A stretch of 64,000 bases of DNA from DATAEG01 sp963703085 (GCA_963703085.1 OY969789.1:310001-374000); one strand, 5' to 3'. Shown: positions 8,008-16,866, counted from the first letter of the stretch. Notes: a model not told the origin generated them from the sequence alone. A program made the numbers and translations.

Positions 8008-8988
8008 GTGCACGATCGAACGCTGGGTCAGGGTCTGAACGTATCCGCCGAAGGGCTCGGCTGCATGGGGATGAGCGAGTTCTACGGCACGCCCGACGAC
8101 AGCGAGGCGATCGCCACGATTCATCGGGCCGTCGACCTGGGCGTGACGTTCCTGGATACCGCGGACATGTACGGGCCGTTCACCAACGAGGAGCTGGTCG
8201 GCCGGGCCATCGAAGGGCGCCGCAGCCAGGTGGTGGTCGCCACCAAGTTCGGCAACGAGCGACGCCCGGACGGCACCCGGGTCGGCGTGAACGGCCGCCC
8301 GGAGTACGTGCACTCCGCCTGCGACGCGTCATTGCGGCGGCTCGGCGTGGAGGCGATCGACCTCTACTACCAGCACCGGGTCGATCCGAAGGTCCCGGTC
8401 GAAGAGACCTGGGGCGCGATGCACGAACTTGTCGAGTCCGGCAAGGTGCGCCATCTCGGCATCAGCGAGGCCGCTCCGGACACGATCCGACGCGCCAACG
8501 CCGTGCACCCGGTGACTGCAGTGCAGACCGAGTACTCCCTCTGGGCGCGGGATGTCGAGATCAACGGTGTGCTGGACACCGTGCGCGAGCTGGGCATCGG
8601 CTTTGTGGCCTATTCACCGCTCGGCCGTGGTTTTCTCACCGGCGCCATCCGGGACCGCACTCAGTTGGCCGAAGGCGACTTCCGCCAGCACCAGCCCCGC
8701 TTCGCCGACGGCAACCTGGAGCGCAACCTCGGCATCGTCGACGTACTGACCGAGCTGGCCGAGGCCAAAGATGTGACTCCCGCGCAGTTGGCGCTGGCCT
8801 GGGTGCTCGGCCGGGGTTACGACATCGTGCCTATTCCGGGTACGAAGCGGGTTCGTTATCTGGAGGAGAACGTTGCGGCGCTGGACATCGTCCTCGACGA
8901 CGAGGACATGGTGACATTGGACGACGCCGCACCGCCCGGCCAAACCGCCGGCGACCGCTATGCCGATATGTCTCCGGTGAACATCTGA
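8008..8988 (+). CDS. Aldo/keto reductase
   Basis: NADPH-dependent aldo/keto reductase, 326 residues. The catalytic tetrad is complete: Asp50 and Tyr55 (DTADMYG), Lys80 (ATKFG) and His123 (YYQHRVD). The C-terminal cofactor motif IPGTKR is present. It resembles the YhdN/AKR11-13 group acting on small aldehydes. The GTG start at 8008 is supported by a strong ribosome binding site (GAAGGAGG at 7994-8001); longer in-frame sequence upstream is antisense to the sugar dehydrogenase gene and was discarded. Confidence 0.92.
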   Translation: MHDRTLGQGLNVSAEGLGCMGMSEFYGTPDDSEAIATIHRAVDLGVTFLDTADMYGPFTNEELVGRAIEGRRSQVVVATKFGNERRPDGTRVGVNGRPEYVHSACDASLRRLGVEAIDLYYQHRVDPKVPVEETWGAMHELVESGKVRHLGISEAAPDTIRRANAVHPVTAVQTEYSLWARDVEINGVLDTVRELGIGFVAYSPLGRGFLTGAIRDRTQLAEGDFRQHQPRFADGNLERNLGIVDVLTELAEAKDVTPAQLALAWVLGRGYDIVPIPGTKRVRYLEENVAALDIVLDDEDMVTLDDAAPPGQTAGDRYADMSPVNI

Positions 8989-9115
8989 ATACGATCCGCT
9001 CAGCACTGAACGTCGACACCGCTCACTGCGTTGTTAGAAGCGGAGGCGGCGTCACTCCCCGCCCGTCGGCGCCACCCGGTGCCGACGGAGTCACATCGAG
9101 AGAGTGTGGAGACCT

Positions 9116-10168
9116 GTGAGTTCAGGCAAGCCCAATCCGGGCCGACGCAAGCCGACCCAGCAGCGCAAGCCCGCCTCCACACAGCGCCCGGCTGGCCGCT
9201 CCAACCAGCAACGCCCCGCCTCCGAGCATCGCCAGGCTCAGCAGAAGGCCGGGTCGGCGAAGCGGGTCTCAGCCCAGCAACGACTGGCTGCTGAGCGCGC
9301 GGCCGCCGTCGCGGCGCGAGCGGCCGCCGAACGCCGACGCAGGCTGCAGCTGGTCCTGGTCCCCATCGCAGTGGTGGTGGTCGTCGTCGTCGCGTTCATC
9401 GCGGTGAAGGCCATCTCGGGGAACGGCCCGAAGTCTGGCAAGAAGTCGCAGCAAGCAGCGGCCACGGTCATCAAGGACGTCACCAGCGTTCCGGAAGCGG
9501 CGTTCAACGTGGTCAGCGCCGGCAGCGTCCAGACGGCGCCCAAGAAGATCGACGGCACCCTGGCACCGGTCGACGGCAAGCCGCGGGTCCTCTACGTCGG
9601 CGCCGAGTACTGCCCGTTCTGCGCCGCCGAGCGCTGGGCCATGGTGGTGGCTCTGTCGCGGTTCGGCACGTTCAGCAATCTCGGGCAAACCGCTTCCGCG
9701 CCTGCTCCGGAGGCCTACCCCAACACCAGCACGCTGTCCTTCCACGGCGCCACCTTCACCAGCACGACGGTGTCGTTCACCGGAGTGGAAACCCAGACCA
9801 ACCAGGTCAAGAACGGGTCGTACACGAAGTTGGACAGCCTGACCGCCGCAGACGAAAAGATCTTCAAGAAGTACGACTACGCGCCGTATGTGAGCAGCGA
9901 CAGCGGTGGGTCGATCCCGTTCGTTCTGATCGGCGGCAAGTACTTGATCTCCGGCGCGTCCTACGACCCGACCGTGTTGCAAGGCAAGACACACGCGCAG
10001 ATCGCATCCGCGCTGAAAGACGCGAACAGCGATATCTCCAAGGCGATCGTCGGCACTGCGAACGTGATCACCGCCGCGATCTGCGCGGTGACCGGTGGCA
10101 AACCGGCCGCCGTGTGCACCTCGGCGGGTGTCGTCGCCGGCAAGGCGAAACTCGACAGTGCGAAGTGA
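9116..10168 (+). CDS. DUF929 family thioredoxin-like membrane-anchored protein
   Basis: A 350-residue protein with a long basic, Gln/Arg/Pro-rich cytoplasmic N-terminus (1-76) and one transmembrane helix (about 77-99, Val-rich). Its extracytoplasmic domain carries EYCPFC, with Cys166 and Cys169 as a CxxC pair. This matches DUF929, a thioredoxin-fold family found in actinobacteria and archaea. Two further cysteines near the C-terminus (AAICAVTG and AAVCTS) could form a structural disulfide. GTG 9116 is preferred because GGAGA sits just upstream. The VKOR gene overlaps its 3' end, which points to a shared role in disulfide chemistry outside the membrane (inference). Confidence 0.82.
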   Translation: MSSGKPNPGRRKPTQQRKPASTQRPAGRSNQQRPASEHRQAQQKAGSAKRVSAQQRLAAERAAAVAARAAAERRRRLQLVLVPIAVVVVVVVAFIAVKAISGNGPKSGKKSQQAAATVIKDVTSVPEAAFNVVSAGSVQTAPKKIDGTLAPVDGKPRVLYVGAEYCPFCAAERWAMVVALSRFGTFSNLGQTASAPAPEAYPNTSTLSFHGATFTSTTVSFTGVETQTNQVKNGSYTKLDSLTAADEKIFKKYDYAPYVSSDSGGSIPFVLIGGKYLISGASYDPTVLQGKTHAQIASALKDANSDISKAIVGTANVITAAICAVTGGKPAAVCTSAGVVAGKAKLDSAK

Positions 10169-10649
10169 GCGCACCCGCCTCGGCGGGACGGCCTGGGCGG
10201 CACTGGCGGTCTGCCTGATCGGTACCGGCGCGGCTGTGTACCTGACGGTCGAGCACTTCACCGGCAACAAGTCCTTTGCCTGCCCGGCCACGTCCTCGAT
10301 CAATTGCCAGAAGGTGACGACCAGCCAGTGGTCGCACATGTTCGGCATCCCGGTCGCGGTCATCGGATTGGCCTACTTCGTGGTGATGCTGGCGTTGTGC
10401 ACGCCGTGGCTCTGGCGGGACGCGCGGCTGAACCCGCTGCGGGTGGGCGGCGCAACAATCGGTGTGCTGACCGCGCTGTACCTCGTCTGGATCGAGCTGT
10501 TTCGCATCGACGCGATCTGCATCTGGTGCACGGTGGTGCACATCTGCTCGCTCGCCCTACTGGGCATCACGTTGTGGCAACTCGTCGCAGAGCAACCGGC
10601 AGACGCGCACGTTCGGCGGGCGGACCTCCCGCGGACCGACGTAGCCTGA
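10158..10649 (+). CDS. Vitamin K epoxide reductase (VKOR) family protein
   Basis: Membrane protein of 163 residues with four or five helices. The VKOR active-site pair is Cys121 and Cys124 (CIWC), and the loop cysteines Cys42 and Cys50 (ACPATSSINC) that relay electrons are present, as is the serine/threonine-rich loop after the first helix. VKOR homologues in actinobacteria reoxidise a DsbA-like thioredoxin using quinone. The GTG start overlaps the end of the DUF929 gene by eleven bases, so the two are probably made together and may be redox partners. Confidence 0.9.
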   Translation: MRSERTRLGGTAWAALAVCLIGTGAAVYLTVEHFTGNKSFACPATSSINCQKVTTSQWSHMFGIPVAVIGLAYFVVMLALCTPWLWRDARLNPLRVGGATIGVLTALYLVWIELFRIDAICIWCTVVHICSLALLGITLWQLVAEQPADAHVRRADLPRTDVA

Positions 10650-10652
10650 AGA

Positions 10653-11771
10653 ATGAGATCTCTCCGGCGGTGGGCGGTCGTCGCGGCGGGCACCGCGGTG
10701 TTGATGTTGCTGCCGTGGGCGATCAGCCATCGGCCGGTACCGAAGGCATCGATCAGCGCGTCGGATCTGCTGGCTCGTATCCGGGGATCGGCGGACATTG
10801 CGTACAGCGGCCTGGCCGAGTCCGCAGGCGGACTGCAACTACCGGACGCCAAGCAACTCAGCGGAGTCAGCAGCCTGCTCGGTGACCGCAACCAGCTGCG
10901 GGTGTGGTGGGCCGGCGCCGACTCCTGGCGGGTGGACACGCTCAGCCCGACCGGCGAGACGGGGCTGCACCTGAACGGCGGATTGCTGTGGTCGTGGGAC
11001 TACGAAACCAACCGCGCCACGTCGAGCATCACCTACGACGGCCAGGTGCATCTGCCCCGCGCCAACGACCTGCTTCCCCCGCAGCTGGCCGTCCGGCTGC
11101 TCGCCGACGCCACCGCCGCGGACATCGAACGGCTGCCGACCCAGCGCGTCGCGGGACATGCCGCCGCCGGTCTGCGGCTGACTCCGAGCCAGCCGCAATC
11201 GACCATCGCCCACGTCGACGTGTGGGCCGATGCCGTGACCGGCTTGCCGATGAAGGTCGTCGCGACCGGCAAAGGAAACGCTGCGGCGGCGATGGAAACC
11301 CGGTTCCTGGACCTGCACGTGGGAGCCCCGTCGGCCGGCCTGATCGCCTTCACCCCACCGGCCGGCGCCACGGTGCAGTTCAACAACAACGCGGACCCGC
11401 TGACGGCCCTCGATCAACGCGTGCGCCGAGTCGCCCCGGAGCAGCTCGCCGGGCTGGACCGAGTGCAGCGACAGGGCATCATCCCCGCAGTCAGCATCTA
11501 CGGGCACGGAGTCACCAGCATGGTGCTGGTGCCGCTGCGCGGCGATGACGCGGACACGTTGCTGACGCAGCTGAGTAGAGCGACTGCGATCCCGGTCGAG
11601 CAGCCGCCCGGTGCGCGCACCATCACGATCAGCGTCGGCCCGGTCAACATGATGGTCATCGTGCTGGGCGCTCGCGGGTACGTGCTGGCCGGGACGGTGA
11701 CCACGGACGCGATGCAGACGGCGGCCGGCGAGCTGCAAACTGCCGTTCAGCAGAATGGGTTCCCGCGGTGA
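10653..11771 (+). CDS. Secreted RseB/LolA-like protein
   Basis: A 372-residue protein with an N-terminal hydrophobic segment (about residues 7-24), then an extracytoplasmic beta-rich domain with features of the MucB/RseB-LolA fold. These are WRVDTLSPTGETG, a DGGxLW-like GGLLWSWDYETN, a hydrophobic LPMKVV strand and FTPPAGATV. Such proteins bind lipids or lipoproteins or sense envelope stress. No anti-sigma factor lies next to it; instead the next two genes form an ABC exporter whose start overlaps this stop (GTGA). A role in presenting or receiving a transported lipid is possible but unproven. Confidence 0.65.
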   Translation: MRSLRRWAVVAAGTAVLMLLPWAISHRPVPKASISASDLLARIRGSADIAYSGLAESAGGLQLPDAKQLSGVSSLLGDRNQLRVWWAGADSWRVDTLSPTGETGLHLNGGLLWSWDYETNRATSSITYDGQVHLPRANDLLPPQLAVRLLADATAADIERLPTQRVAGHAAAGLRLTPSQPQSTIAHVDVWADAVTGLPMKVVATGKGNAAAAMETRFLDLHVGAPSAGLIAFTPPAGATVQFNNNADPLTALDQRVRRVAPEQLAGLDRVQRQGIIPAVSIYGHGVTSMVLVPLRGDDADTLLTQLSRATAIPVEQPPGARTITISVGPVNMMVIVLGARGYVLAGTVTTDAMQTAAGELQTAVQQNGFPR

Positions 11772-12709
11772 ACGAGCCGCCACCGGTGATCCGTACTGCG
11801 GGACTGGTCAAGCGCTACGGGTCGGTCCTTGCAGTCGACGGCATCGATCTGGACGTCCGGTCCGGCGACATCTATGGCTTCCTCGGGGCGAACGGCTCCG
11901 GCAAGACGACAACGGTGCGGATGTTGCTAGGCCTGGTGCTGGCCACCTCCGGAACGATGGAGCTGCTCGGCCAACGCATGCCGAAGCACGCCGCTCAGGT
12001 GCTGCCCCGAGTAGGGGCCCTGGTCGAGGGTCCGGCCGCCTACGGCCACCTCTCCGGCGGCGCCAATCTCGCCCTGATGGACGCATCCGGCCGCGGCGGC
12101 GCACGACGCGATCGGGCGCAGCGCATCGCCGAGGTGCTGGAGCAGGTAGGCCTGGCCGACATCGGCCGTCGCCCGGTCAAGCACTACTCATTGGGCATGC
12201 GGCAACGCCTCGGGCTTGCTGCCGCGCTGCTACGGCGGCCATCGTTGCTGGTACTGGACGAACCCACGAACGGCCTTGACCCGCAAGGTATTCGAGAGAT
12301 CCGTGAGCTATTGCTCGACCTGCACCGTGGCGGCACCACGATATTCCTGTCCAGCCACCTGCTAGCCGAGGTGGAGCAGCTCTGCACCCGCGTCGGTGTC
12401 CTCGACCGAGGTCGGATGGTGCTGCAGGACCAGCTCGACTCGCTGCGCGCGCCGACCGGCAACACCGTCATCCGCACGCCCGATCCAAGTCGTGCGCTGG
12501 GCATCCTGGACGGACGGGTGGTCCACCGCGACGGTGAGCAGTTGATCGTGCACGGCGAGAATGCGGCACAGCTCAATGCCATGCTCGTGCAAGCGGGGGT
12601 GGCGGTGACCGAACTCGGCGCCGAGCGGCGCACCCTGGAAGAGATCGTGCTTGCGGCCACCGAACCGCCTGCGCCTGCGCCTGAACCTGAGCCGAGCGAC
12701 GCCGCGTGA
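11768..12709 (+). CDS. ABC transporter ATP-binding protein
   Basis: ATPase subunit of 313 residues. Walker A is GANGSGKT (40-47), the signature is YSLGMRQRLGL, Walker B is LLVLDEPTNGLD, and the switch histidine is in LSSHLL. The arrangement matches the CcmA/BcrA-type drug or lipid exporters. The C-terminal 80 residues form the extra domain common in ABC-2 systems and end in a Pro/Glu-rich tail. The GTG start overlaps the preceding stop and its own stop overlaps the permease start, so the three genes form one translational unit. Confidence 0.93.
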   Translation: MNEPPPVIRTAGLVKRYGSVLAVDGIDLDVRSGDIYGFLGANGSGKTTTVRMLLGLVLATSGTMELLGQRMPKHAAQVLPRVGALVEGPAAYGHLSGGANLALMDASGRGGARRDRAQRIAEVLEQVGLADIGRRPVKHYSLGMRQRLGLAAALLRRPSLLVLDEPTNGLDPQGIREIRELLLDLHRGGTTIFLSSHLLAEVEQLCTRVGVLDRGRMVLQDQLDSLRAPTGNTVIRTPDPSRALGILDGRVVHRDGEQLIVHGENAAQLNAMLVQAGVAVTELGAERRTLEEIVLAATEPPAPAPEPEPSDAA

Positions 12710-13524
12710 TCGCCGTCGAGCTGCGCAAGCTGGCCCGCCGGCCGCGCACCTGGGTCACGCTGGTGATGCTCGACGCGTTGCCGGTGCTCGTCGCCGTCCT
12801 GTTGAAGATCACGAACATCGGTCCGCGCCCCGGCCAAGGCCCCACCTTCCTGTCCGCGGTGCTGTCCGACGGCACGCTGTTCCCGGCCGCGGCGCTGGCC
12901 ATCGTCCTGCCGCTGTTTCTGCCGATCGCGGTGTCCGTCATCGCCGGCGATGCGATCGCCGGCGAAGCCCAGGCCGGCACGTTGCGTTACCTGCTGATCC
13001 GGCCGGTGGCCCGGACCCGGCTGCTGGTGGCCAAGCTCGTGTCGGTGTGGGTCTTCGTGGTGGTCGGAGTGCTGGTGGTCGCCGGTACCGGGTACGTAGT
13101 CGGCCGCTTCCTGTTCGGCGTCCCGGCCGCGGGGACGGCGGTTGCCACGACCGTGTCCGGGACGCCGCTCACGTCGCAGGAAATAGCGCTGCGCACCTTC
13201 CTGGCAATCGGCTACGTCACCTTGTCCATGCTGGGCGTCGCTGCGATGGCGCTGTTCCTGTCCACGCTGACCGACTCCCCGCTGGCGGCCGCACTCGGCG
13301 CGATGGCGTTGCTCATCTCGTCCTCGCTGCTACTCACCTTGGACGCGGCGCGCTCGCTGCAGCCGTACCTGCCGACTCGGTACTGGCTGGCGTTCACCGA
13401 TCTGTTCCGTGACCCGATCCTGTGGCGCAACGTGGAGCGCGGCGTGCTTCTTCAGGGCATCTACGTCGTCGTGCTGCTGGGTGCGGCGTGGGCGAACTTT
13501 GCCAGCAAGGACGTCACGAGCTGA
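12706..13524 (+). CDS. ABC-2 family transporter permease
   Basis: Permease of 272 residues with about six transmembrane helices and the ABC-2 architecture. A short cytoplasmic N-terminus (ELRKLARRPRTW) is followed by a helix, the AGEAQAGTLRYLLIRPVAR cytoplasmic loop typical of the family, then paired helices. It partners with the preceding ATPase, with which it overlaps (GTGA). The direction is most likely export. The 3' end overlaps the convergent lipase gene by eleven bases. Confidence 0.9.
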   Translation: MIAVELRKLARRPRTWVTLVMLDALPVLVAVLLKITNIGPRPGQGPTFLSAVLSDGTLFPAAALAIVLPLFLPIAVSVIAGDAIAGEAQAGTLRYLLIRPVARTRLLVAKLVSVWVFVVVGVLVVAGTGYVVGRFLFGVPAAGTAVATTVSGTPLTSQEIALRTFLAIGYVTLSMLGVAAMALFLSTLTDSPLAAALGAMALLISSSLLLTLDAARSLQPYLPTRYWLAFTDLFRDPILWRNVERGVLLQGIYVVVLLGAAWANFASKDVTS

Positions 13525-14323
13525 GCGAGGCGCAGTCGCCGGCGGTGAACTCTCGCACCGCGCTGCGCTCCAACTCGGCGAGCACCATCCGCGACACCAC
13601 CCGGTCGGTTGGCAGCTCGCCGTGCTGCACCTGCGAACCTGGGCACACGTCCTGCACCACGATGTTCGTCGCTCCGGTCAGCCGGGCAGAGTCCGGCGGC
13701 TGGACGATCTGGTCCACCGAGCTCCAGATCGAGACGAAGGCCGGCCCTGCGGGAGTCTCGTCACCGGCGTTGAGGGTGCGCAGCAGGTCGCTGTCGGTGG
13801 CCAGTTGCTGGCACGCTGTCGGACAGGCGTCCGGCAGCGCCGAACCGGCGAGGCTGGCCAGGTCGGTGCCGTGCTGCGGCGAGCCCAGGGTGATCACCCG
13901 GCGCACCTTCCCGGCACCGCCGTCGCGCACCCACAGCCGGGCCACCACACCGCCCGCGGAATAGCCGATCACGTCGACCGACCGCGCGCCGGTACGACTC
14001 CGCGCCTGCCGCACCGCAGTATCGAGCGCCTTCGCCTGCGCCTTCAGGTCGCCGCGTCCGCCGTCCGGTAGCGAGACCACCGTCGCATCACGCCCGGAGG
14101 CCCGCAGCGCATTCGCGAGCGTCGTCAACGCTGTCGTGGAACCGCCGTACCCGGGCACCAGGAGCACCGGCCCGGGATCGTCCTGCGGCGCGGCGGCAAC
14201 CTTGTCCGCGCGGTGCGTGACCACCCGCACCAGCACACCGGCGACCAGCAACAGCAGCACCGCACCGATCGTGATCACCAGACGTCGACGAGCCGGCGAC
14301 AGGGAGCGGAGCACGGTACCCAT
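13514..14323 (-). CDS. Membrane-anchored lipase/esterase (alpha/beta hydrolase)
   Basis: Alpha/beta hydrolase of 269 residues with an N-terminal helix (about 14-34) that anchors or exports it. The nucleophile elbow is GYSAGG with Ser122; the oxyanion strand LVPGYGGS and the helix VVARLW match triacylglycerol lipases of the EstA/LipA type. Aspartate and histidine candidates lie in SSVDQIV and QHGELP. Cysteines in DACPTACQQL and QDVCPGS suggest disulfides, fitting an extracytoplasmic enzyme beside an envelope redox operon. The substrate is unknown. Confidence 0.85.
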   Translation of the reverse strand: MGTVLRSLSPARRRLVITIGAVLLLLVAGVLVRVVTHRADKVAAAPQDDPGPVLLVPGYGGSTTALTTLANALRASGRDATVVSLPDGGRGDLKAQAKALDTAVRQARSRTGARSVDVIGYSAGGVVARLWVRDGGAGKVRRVITLGSPQHGTDLASLAGSALPDACPTACQQLATDSDLLRTLNAGDETPAGPAFVSIWSSVDQIVQPPDSARLTGATNIVVQDVCPGSQVQHGELPTDRVVSRMVLAELERSAVREFTAGDCASLSS

Positions 14324-14328
14324 CGTCT

Positions 14329-14362
14329 GCCCTGCCGGCGCATCCCGCCATGGAGGCAGGGC
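14329..14362. repeat. 8-bp inverted repeat between two minus-strand genes
   Basis: GCCCTGCC (14329-14336) and GGCAGGGC (14355-14362) pair perfectly around an 18-base loop, directly between the flavoprotein stop and the lipase start. It could be a hairpin attenuating readthrough from the upstream gene or an operator for the lipase. No T-run follows. Confidence 0.35.
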
Positions 14363-14368
14363 GGGTAC

Positions 14369-15751
14369 TCAGCCAAGCTCCCGGGCAACCGCCTTGGCGG
14401 CGACTTGCACCGGGTCCCACACCGAGGAGAACGGCGGCGCGTACGCGAGATCGCACATGACGAGATCGTCCACCGTCATCGCGGACCACAGCGCGCTCGC
14501 CACGGTGTCGATCCGCATCGCCGAGCCCGGACCGCCGACGATCTGGCTGCCGAGGATGCGCCGGCTTCCCTCCTCGGCGACCATCGTCACCGTCATCGGC
14601 TGCGCGTCGGGCAGGTAGCCGGCGATGGTGGTCGTATCGACGGCCGCCCGCACTGCATGGAGACCGGCATCACGGGCCGCGGCGAGGCTGAGCCCGGTGA
14701 CCGCAATCTCTAGATCGCAGATCTTGGTGATCGCGGTGCCGAGTACTCCAGGGAATTCCGCGGCCGGAGTATCACGGTACGTGGCCACGATGTTGCGGCC
14801 GGCCGTCCAACCCTGCTTGTTCGCGTGGGTGCCGAGCGGTATGTGCACGCGTGCACCGCTGACCCGATGCTGCGACAGGGCGCAGTCGCCCGCCGCCCAG
14901 ATGTGCTGCTGACCGACCACTCGCTGCTGCGCGTCGACGTCGATACCGTCCCGGACACCCAGGGGCAGGCCGGCGCGCGCGGCCAACTCGGAGCGGGCGC
15001 GTACGCCCAGGCCGAGGATGACCAGGTCGGCCTCGACGCTGCCGCTGTCGGTCTGCACCGCGCGCACCGCGCCGGTGCGGTCCACGTCGAAGCCGCGGAC
15101 GGCGGTCGCCATCCGCACGTCGATGCCCAGCCCGGACATCGCCACGTGCACCCGGGCACCCAGGTCGCCGTCCAGGAACGGCAGCGGGCTGGGCGCCTGG
15201 TCGATCACCGTGGTGGGGATCCCCCTGATCACGCAGGCCTCGGCCATCTCCAGACCGATGTAACCGCTGCCCACCACGGCGACCCGGTTCACCTCGGACT
15301 GCAGCGCGTCCACCAGCCGGCAGCCGTCCTCGAGCGTCTGCACCCCGTAGATGCCGCTGGCGTCGATGCCCGGCAGCTCTGGTCGGATCGGTTCGGCTCC
15401 GGTCGCGATCAGCAGCTCGTCGAAGTGCTGCTCGGTGCGCTCGCCGCCCGGCTCGTGGACCTCGACGAGGTGCTCCTCCGGTCGGATTGCCACCACCTCG
15501 GCCCCGATCCGAACGTCGATGCCGCGGCGGCGATGCTCCTCCGGGCTGCGCGCGACGAGGGCGTCCGGACCGTCGACGGTGCCGGCCATCCAGTACGGGA
15601 TGCCACAGGCCGAGTACGAGGTCCACGGTCCACGCTCGAACACCACCACCCGCAGCTCGTCACCCATCGAGCGCTTGACGGTAGCCGCGGCGCTCATCCC
15701 GGCCGCGTCACCGCCGATCACGAGCAGGGTCGGTGCGGTGCCTTCGCTCAT
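14369..15751 (-). CDS. CoA-disulfide-reductase-like FAD-dependent oxidoreductase
   Basis: Pyridine-nucleotide-disulfide oxidoreductase of 460 residues. FAD motif GGDAAGMSAA is at 13-22, an NAD motif VVGSGYIGLE is mid-chain, and the second FAD motif IWAAGDCA lies further on. Cys49 in SYSACGIPYW corresponds to the single redox cysteine of CoA-disulfide reductases and NADH oxidases of that family. This separates it from glutathione- or mycothione-reductase types, which have CxxxxC. The C-terminal dimerisation domain is present. The thiol or polysulfide substrate is unknown. It reads away from the fluoride riboswitch region. Confidence 0.85.
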   Translation of the reverse strand: MSEGTAPTLLVIGGDAAGMSAAATVKRSMGDELRVVVFERGPWTSYSACGIPYWMAGTVDGPDALVARSPEEHRRRGIDVRIGAEVVAIRPEEHLVEVHEPGGERTEQHFDELLIATGAEPIRPELPGIDASGIYGVQTLEDGCRLVDALQSEVNRVAVVGSGYIGLEMAEACVIRGIPTTVIDQAPSPLPFLDGDLGARVHVAMSGLGIDVRMATAVRGFDVDRTGAVRAVQTDSGSVEADLVILGLGVRARSELAARAGLPLGVRDGIDVDAQQRVVGQQHIWAAGDCALSQHRVSGARVHIPLGTHANKQGWTAGRNIVATYRDTPAAEFPGVLGTAITKICDLEIAVTGLSLAAARDAGLHAVRAAVDTTTIAGYLPDAQPMTVTMVAEEGSRRILGSQIVGGPGSAMRIDTVASALWSAMTVDDLVMCDLAYAPPFSSVWDPVQVAAKAVARELG

Positions 15752-15789
15752 CTCCGCAGGGTAAGCGGCCGGCCGTTACACTTCCTGCC

Positions 15790-15846
15790 GACGGCGGAGG
15801 GGCTCGCCGACAACCGCGGTGCGAACCGCCAACGGTCCCTACCTCA
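15790..15846 (+). promoter_or_regulatory. Fluoride riboswitch (crcB motif)
   Basis: The stretch matches the fluoride aptamer layout. A GGCG..CTCGCC hairpin is followed by the ACAACCGC joining segment, a second small hairpin, and a 3' TCCCTACC strand that can pair with the GGGG in the first loop. The usual CTGATG element reads CCAACG here, so the match is not perfect. It lies 23 bases before the first of two FluC genes, behind the start of a divergent gene, which is exactly where such an element is expected. Confidence 0.72.
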
Positions 15847-15868
15847 CTCGAACGACGGAGGTAGCGGC

Positions 15869-16390
15869 ATGCCCGGCGACGACGAGACCACCCCAGCGGC
15901 CGAGACCACCCCAGCGGCGCGACGCGACGCCGGGCACATCATCGACAGCGATGTCGATGTGCACGATCCGGCGCAACTGGCCGAGACGCAGACCGGCGAG
16001 TGGGATCTCCTGCTGTCCATCGGCGCAGGGGGCGTGATCGGTGCCGAGGCACGGTACGGGCTGAGCGTCGCGCTGCCCCACGCTGCCGGCCAGTTCCCCT
16101 GGTCGACGGTGCTCATCAACATAACCGGGTGCCTGCTCATCGGTGTGCTGATGGGCGTGTTGTTGTCACTGGACCGGCCGCCTCGGCTGGCCCGACCGTT
16201 CCTCGGCGTCGGCGTCCTCGGCGGCTACACCACCTTCTCGACGTTCTCCGTCGACGTGGTCATGCTGCTGCGCCATCACCACGTGCTCGCCGCGCTCGGG
16301 TACCTGCTGCTGACCGGCATCGGCTGCGTGCTGGCGGTGTGGGTAACTATGGCCGCGACCTCAGCCATCCGCGCCCGGAGCAGCGCATGA
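15869..16390 (+). CDS. crcB: Fluoride channel FluC/CrcB, first copy
   Basis: Fluoride efflux channel subunit of 173 residues with four helices and a hydrophilic 45-residue N-terminal extension unusual for the family. Signature features are the GGYTTFSTFS pore motif and the conserved asparagine in LINITGC. The ATG at 15869 follows a clear ribosome binding site (ACGGAGG) and sits just behind the fluoride riboswitch. Its stop overlaps the start of a second FluC gene. Tandem FluC pairs in Gram-positive bacteria often form heterodimers; that is likely here but inferred. Confidence 0.92.
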   Translation: MPGDDETTPAAETTPAARRDAGHIIDSDVDVHDPAQLAETQTGEWDLLLSIGAGGVIGAEARYGLSVALPHAAGQFPWSTVLINITGCLLIGVLMGVLLSLDRPPRLARPFLGVGVLGGYTTFSTFSVDVVMLLRHHHVLAALGYLLLTGIGCVLAVWVTMAATSAIRARSSA

Positions 16391-16752
16391 CCGCGCTGAT
16401 GATCGCGCTGGGCGCTTTCGTGGGAGCACCGAGCCGTTATCTGGTCGACCGGGCGGTACAGGCCCGGCACAGCTCCGCGTTCCCGTGGGGAACCTTCATC
16501 GTCAACGTCGTCGCCTCGGTCATCCTCGGACTGGTCACCGGCGCGAGCGGGCACATGGACGCGCGACTGGCCACGCTGATCGGTGCCGGGTTCTGTGGGG
16601 CGTTGAGCACCTACTCGGCCTTCAGTTTCGAGACGCTGCGAGTGAACCGCGAGGCCTCCCGCGCTCTGGCGGTGGGCTATGTCGCGGCCAGCCTGGTCAC
16701 CGGCATCGGCGCGGCCACGCTGGGCTGGATGCTCGGCGCAGCTCTCACCTGA
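16387..16752 (+). CDS. crcB: Fluoride channel FluC/CrcB, second copy
   Basis: Second FluC subunit of 121 residues with four helices, the family's usual length. It keeps the asparagine in IVNVVAS and a divergent pore motif GALSTYSAFSFE in place of the TTFSTFS of its neighbour. Overlapping ATGA with the first copy means coupled translation in near-equal amounts, as expected for an antiparallel heterodimer. It is presumably under the same riboswitch. Confidence 0.92.
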   Translation: MTALMIALGAFVGAPSRYLVDRAVQARHSSAFPWGTFIVNVVASVILGLVTGASGHMDARLATLIGAGFCGALSTYSAFSFETLRVNREASRALAVGYVAASLVTGIGAATLGWMLGAALT

Positions 16753-16766
16753 ACGGCGCCGCGCAG

Positions 16767-16780
16767 TGCCCGGCCGGGCA
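16767..16780. terminator. Perfect 14-bp GC palindrome after the FluC pair
   Basis: TGCCCGGCCGGGCA is a perfect palindrome 15 bases after the second FluC stop and 87 bases before the next gene. It could act as a T-less actinobacterial terminator or as a regulator site for the following cassette. Confidence 0.35.
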
Positions 16781-16866
16781 TCGCCAGTAGCGCAGTCCCC
16801 CTACTTGCCCGCAGTCTCTACGCTGAGCGAGGTGGTGGGTACCTCAGCATCGGGCAGCAGCACATC

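Noticed and set aside
14825..15868. Long in-frame extension upstream of the first FluC gene
   Set aside because: It is antisense to the flavoprotein and crosses the riboswitch; ATG 15869 has a good ribosome binding site.
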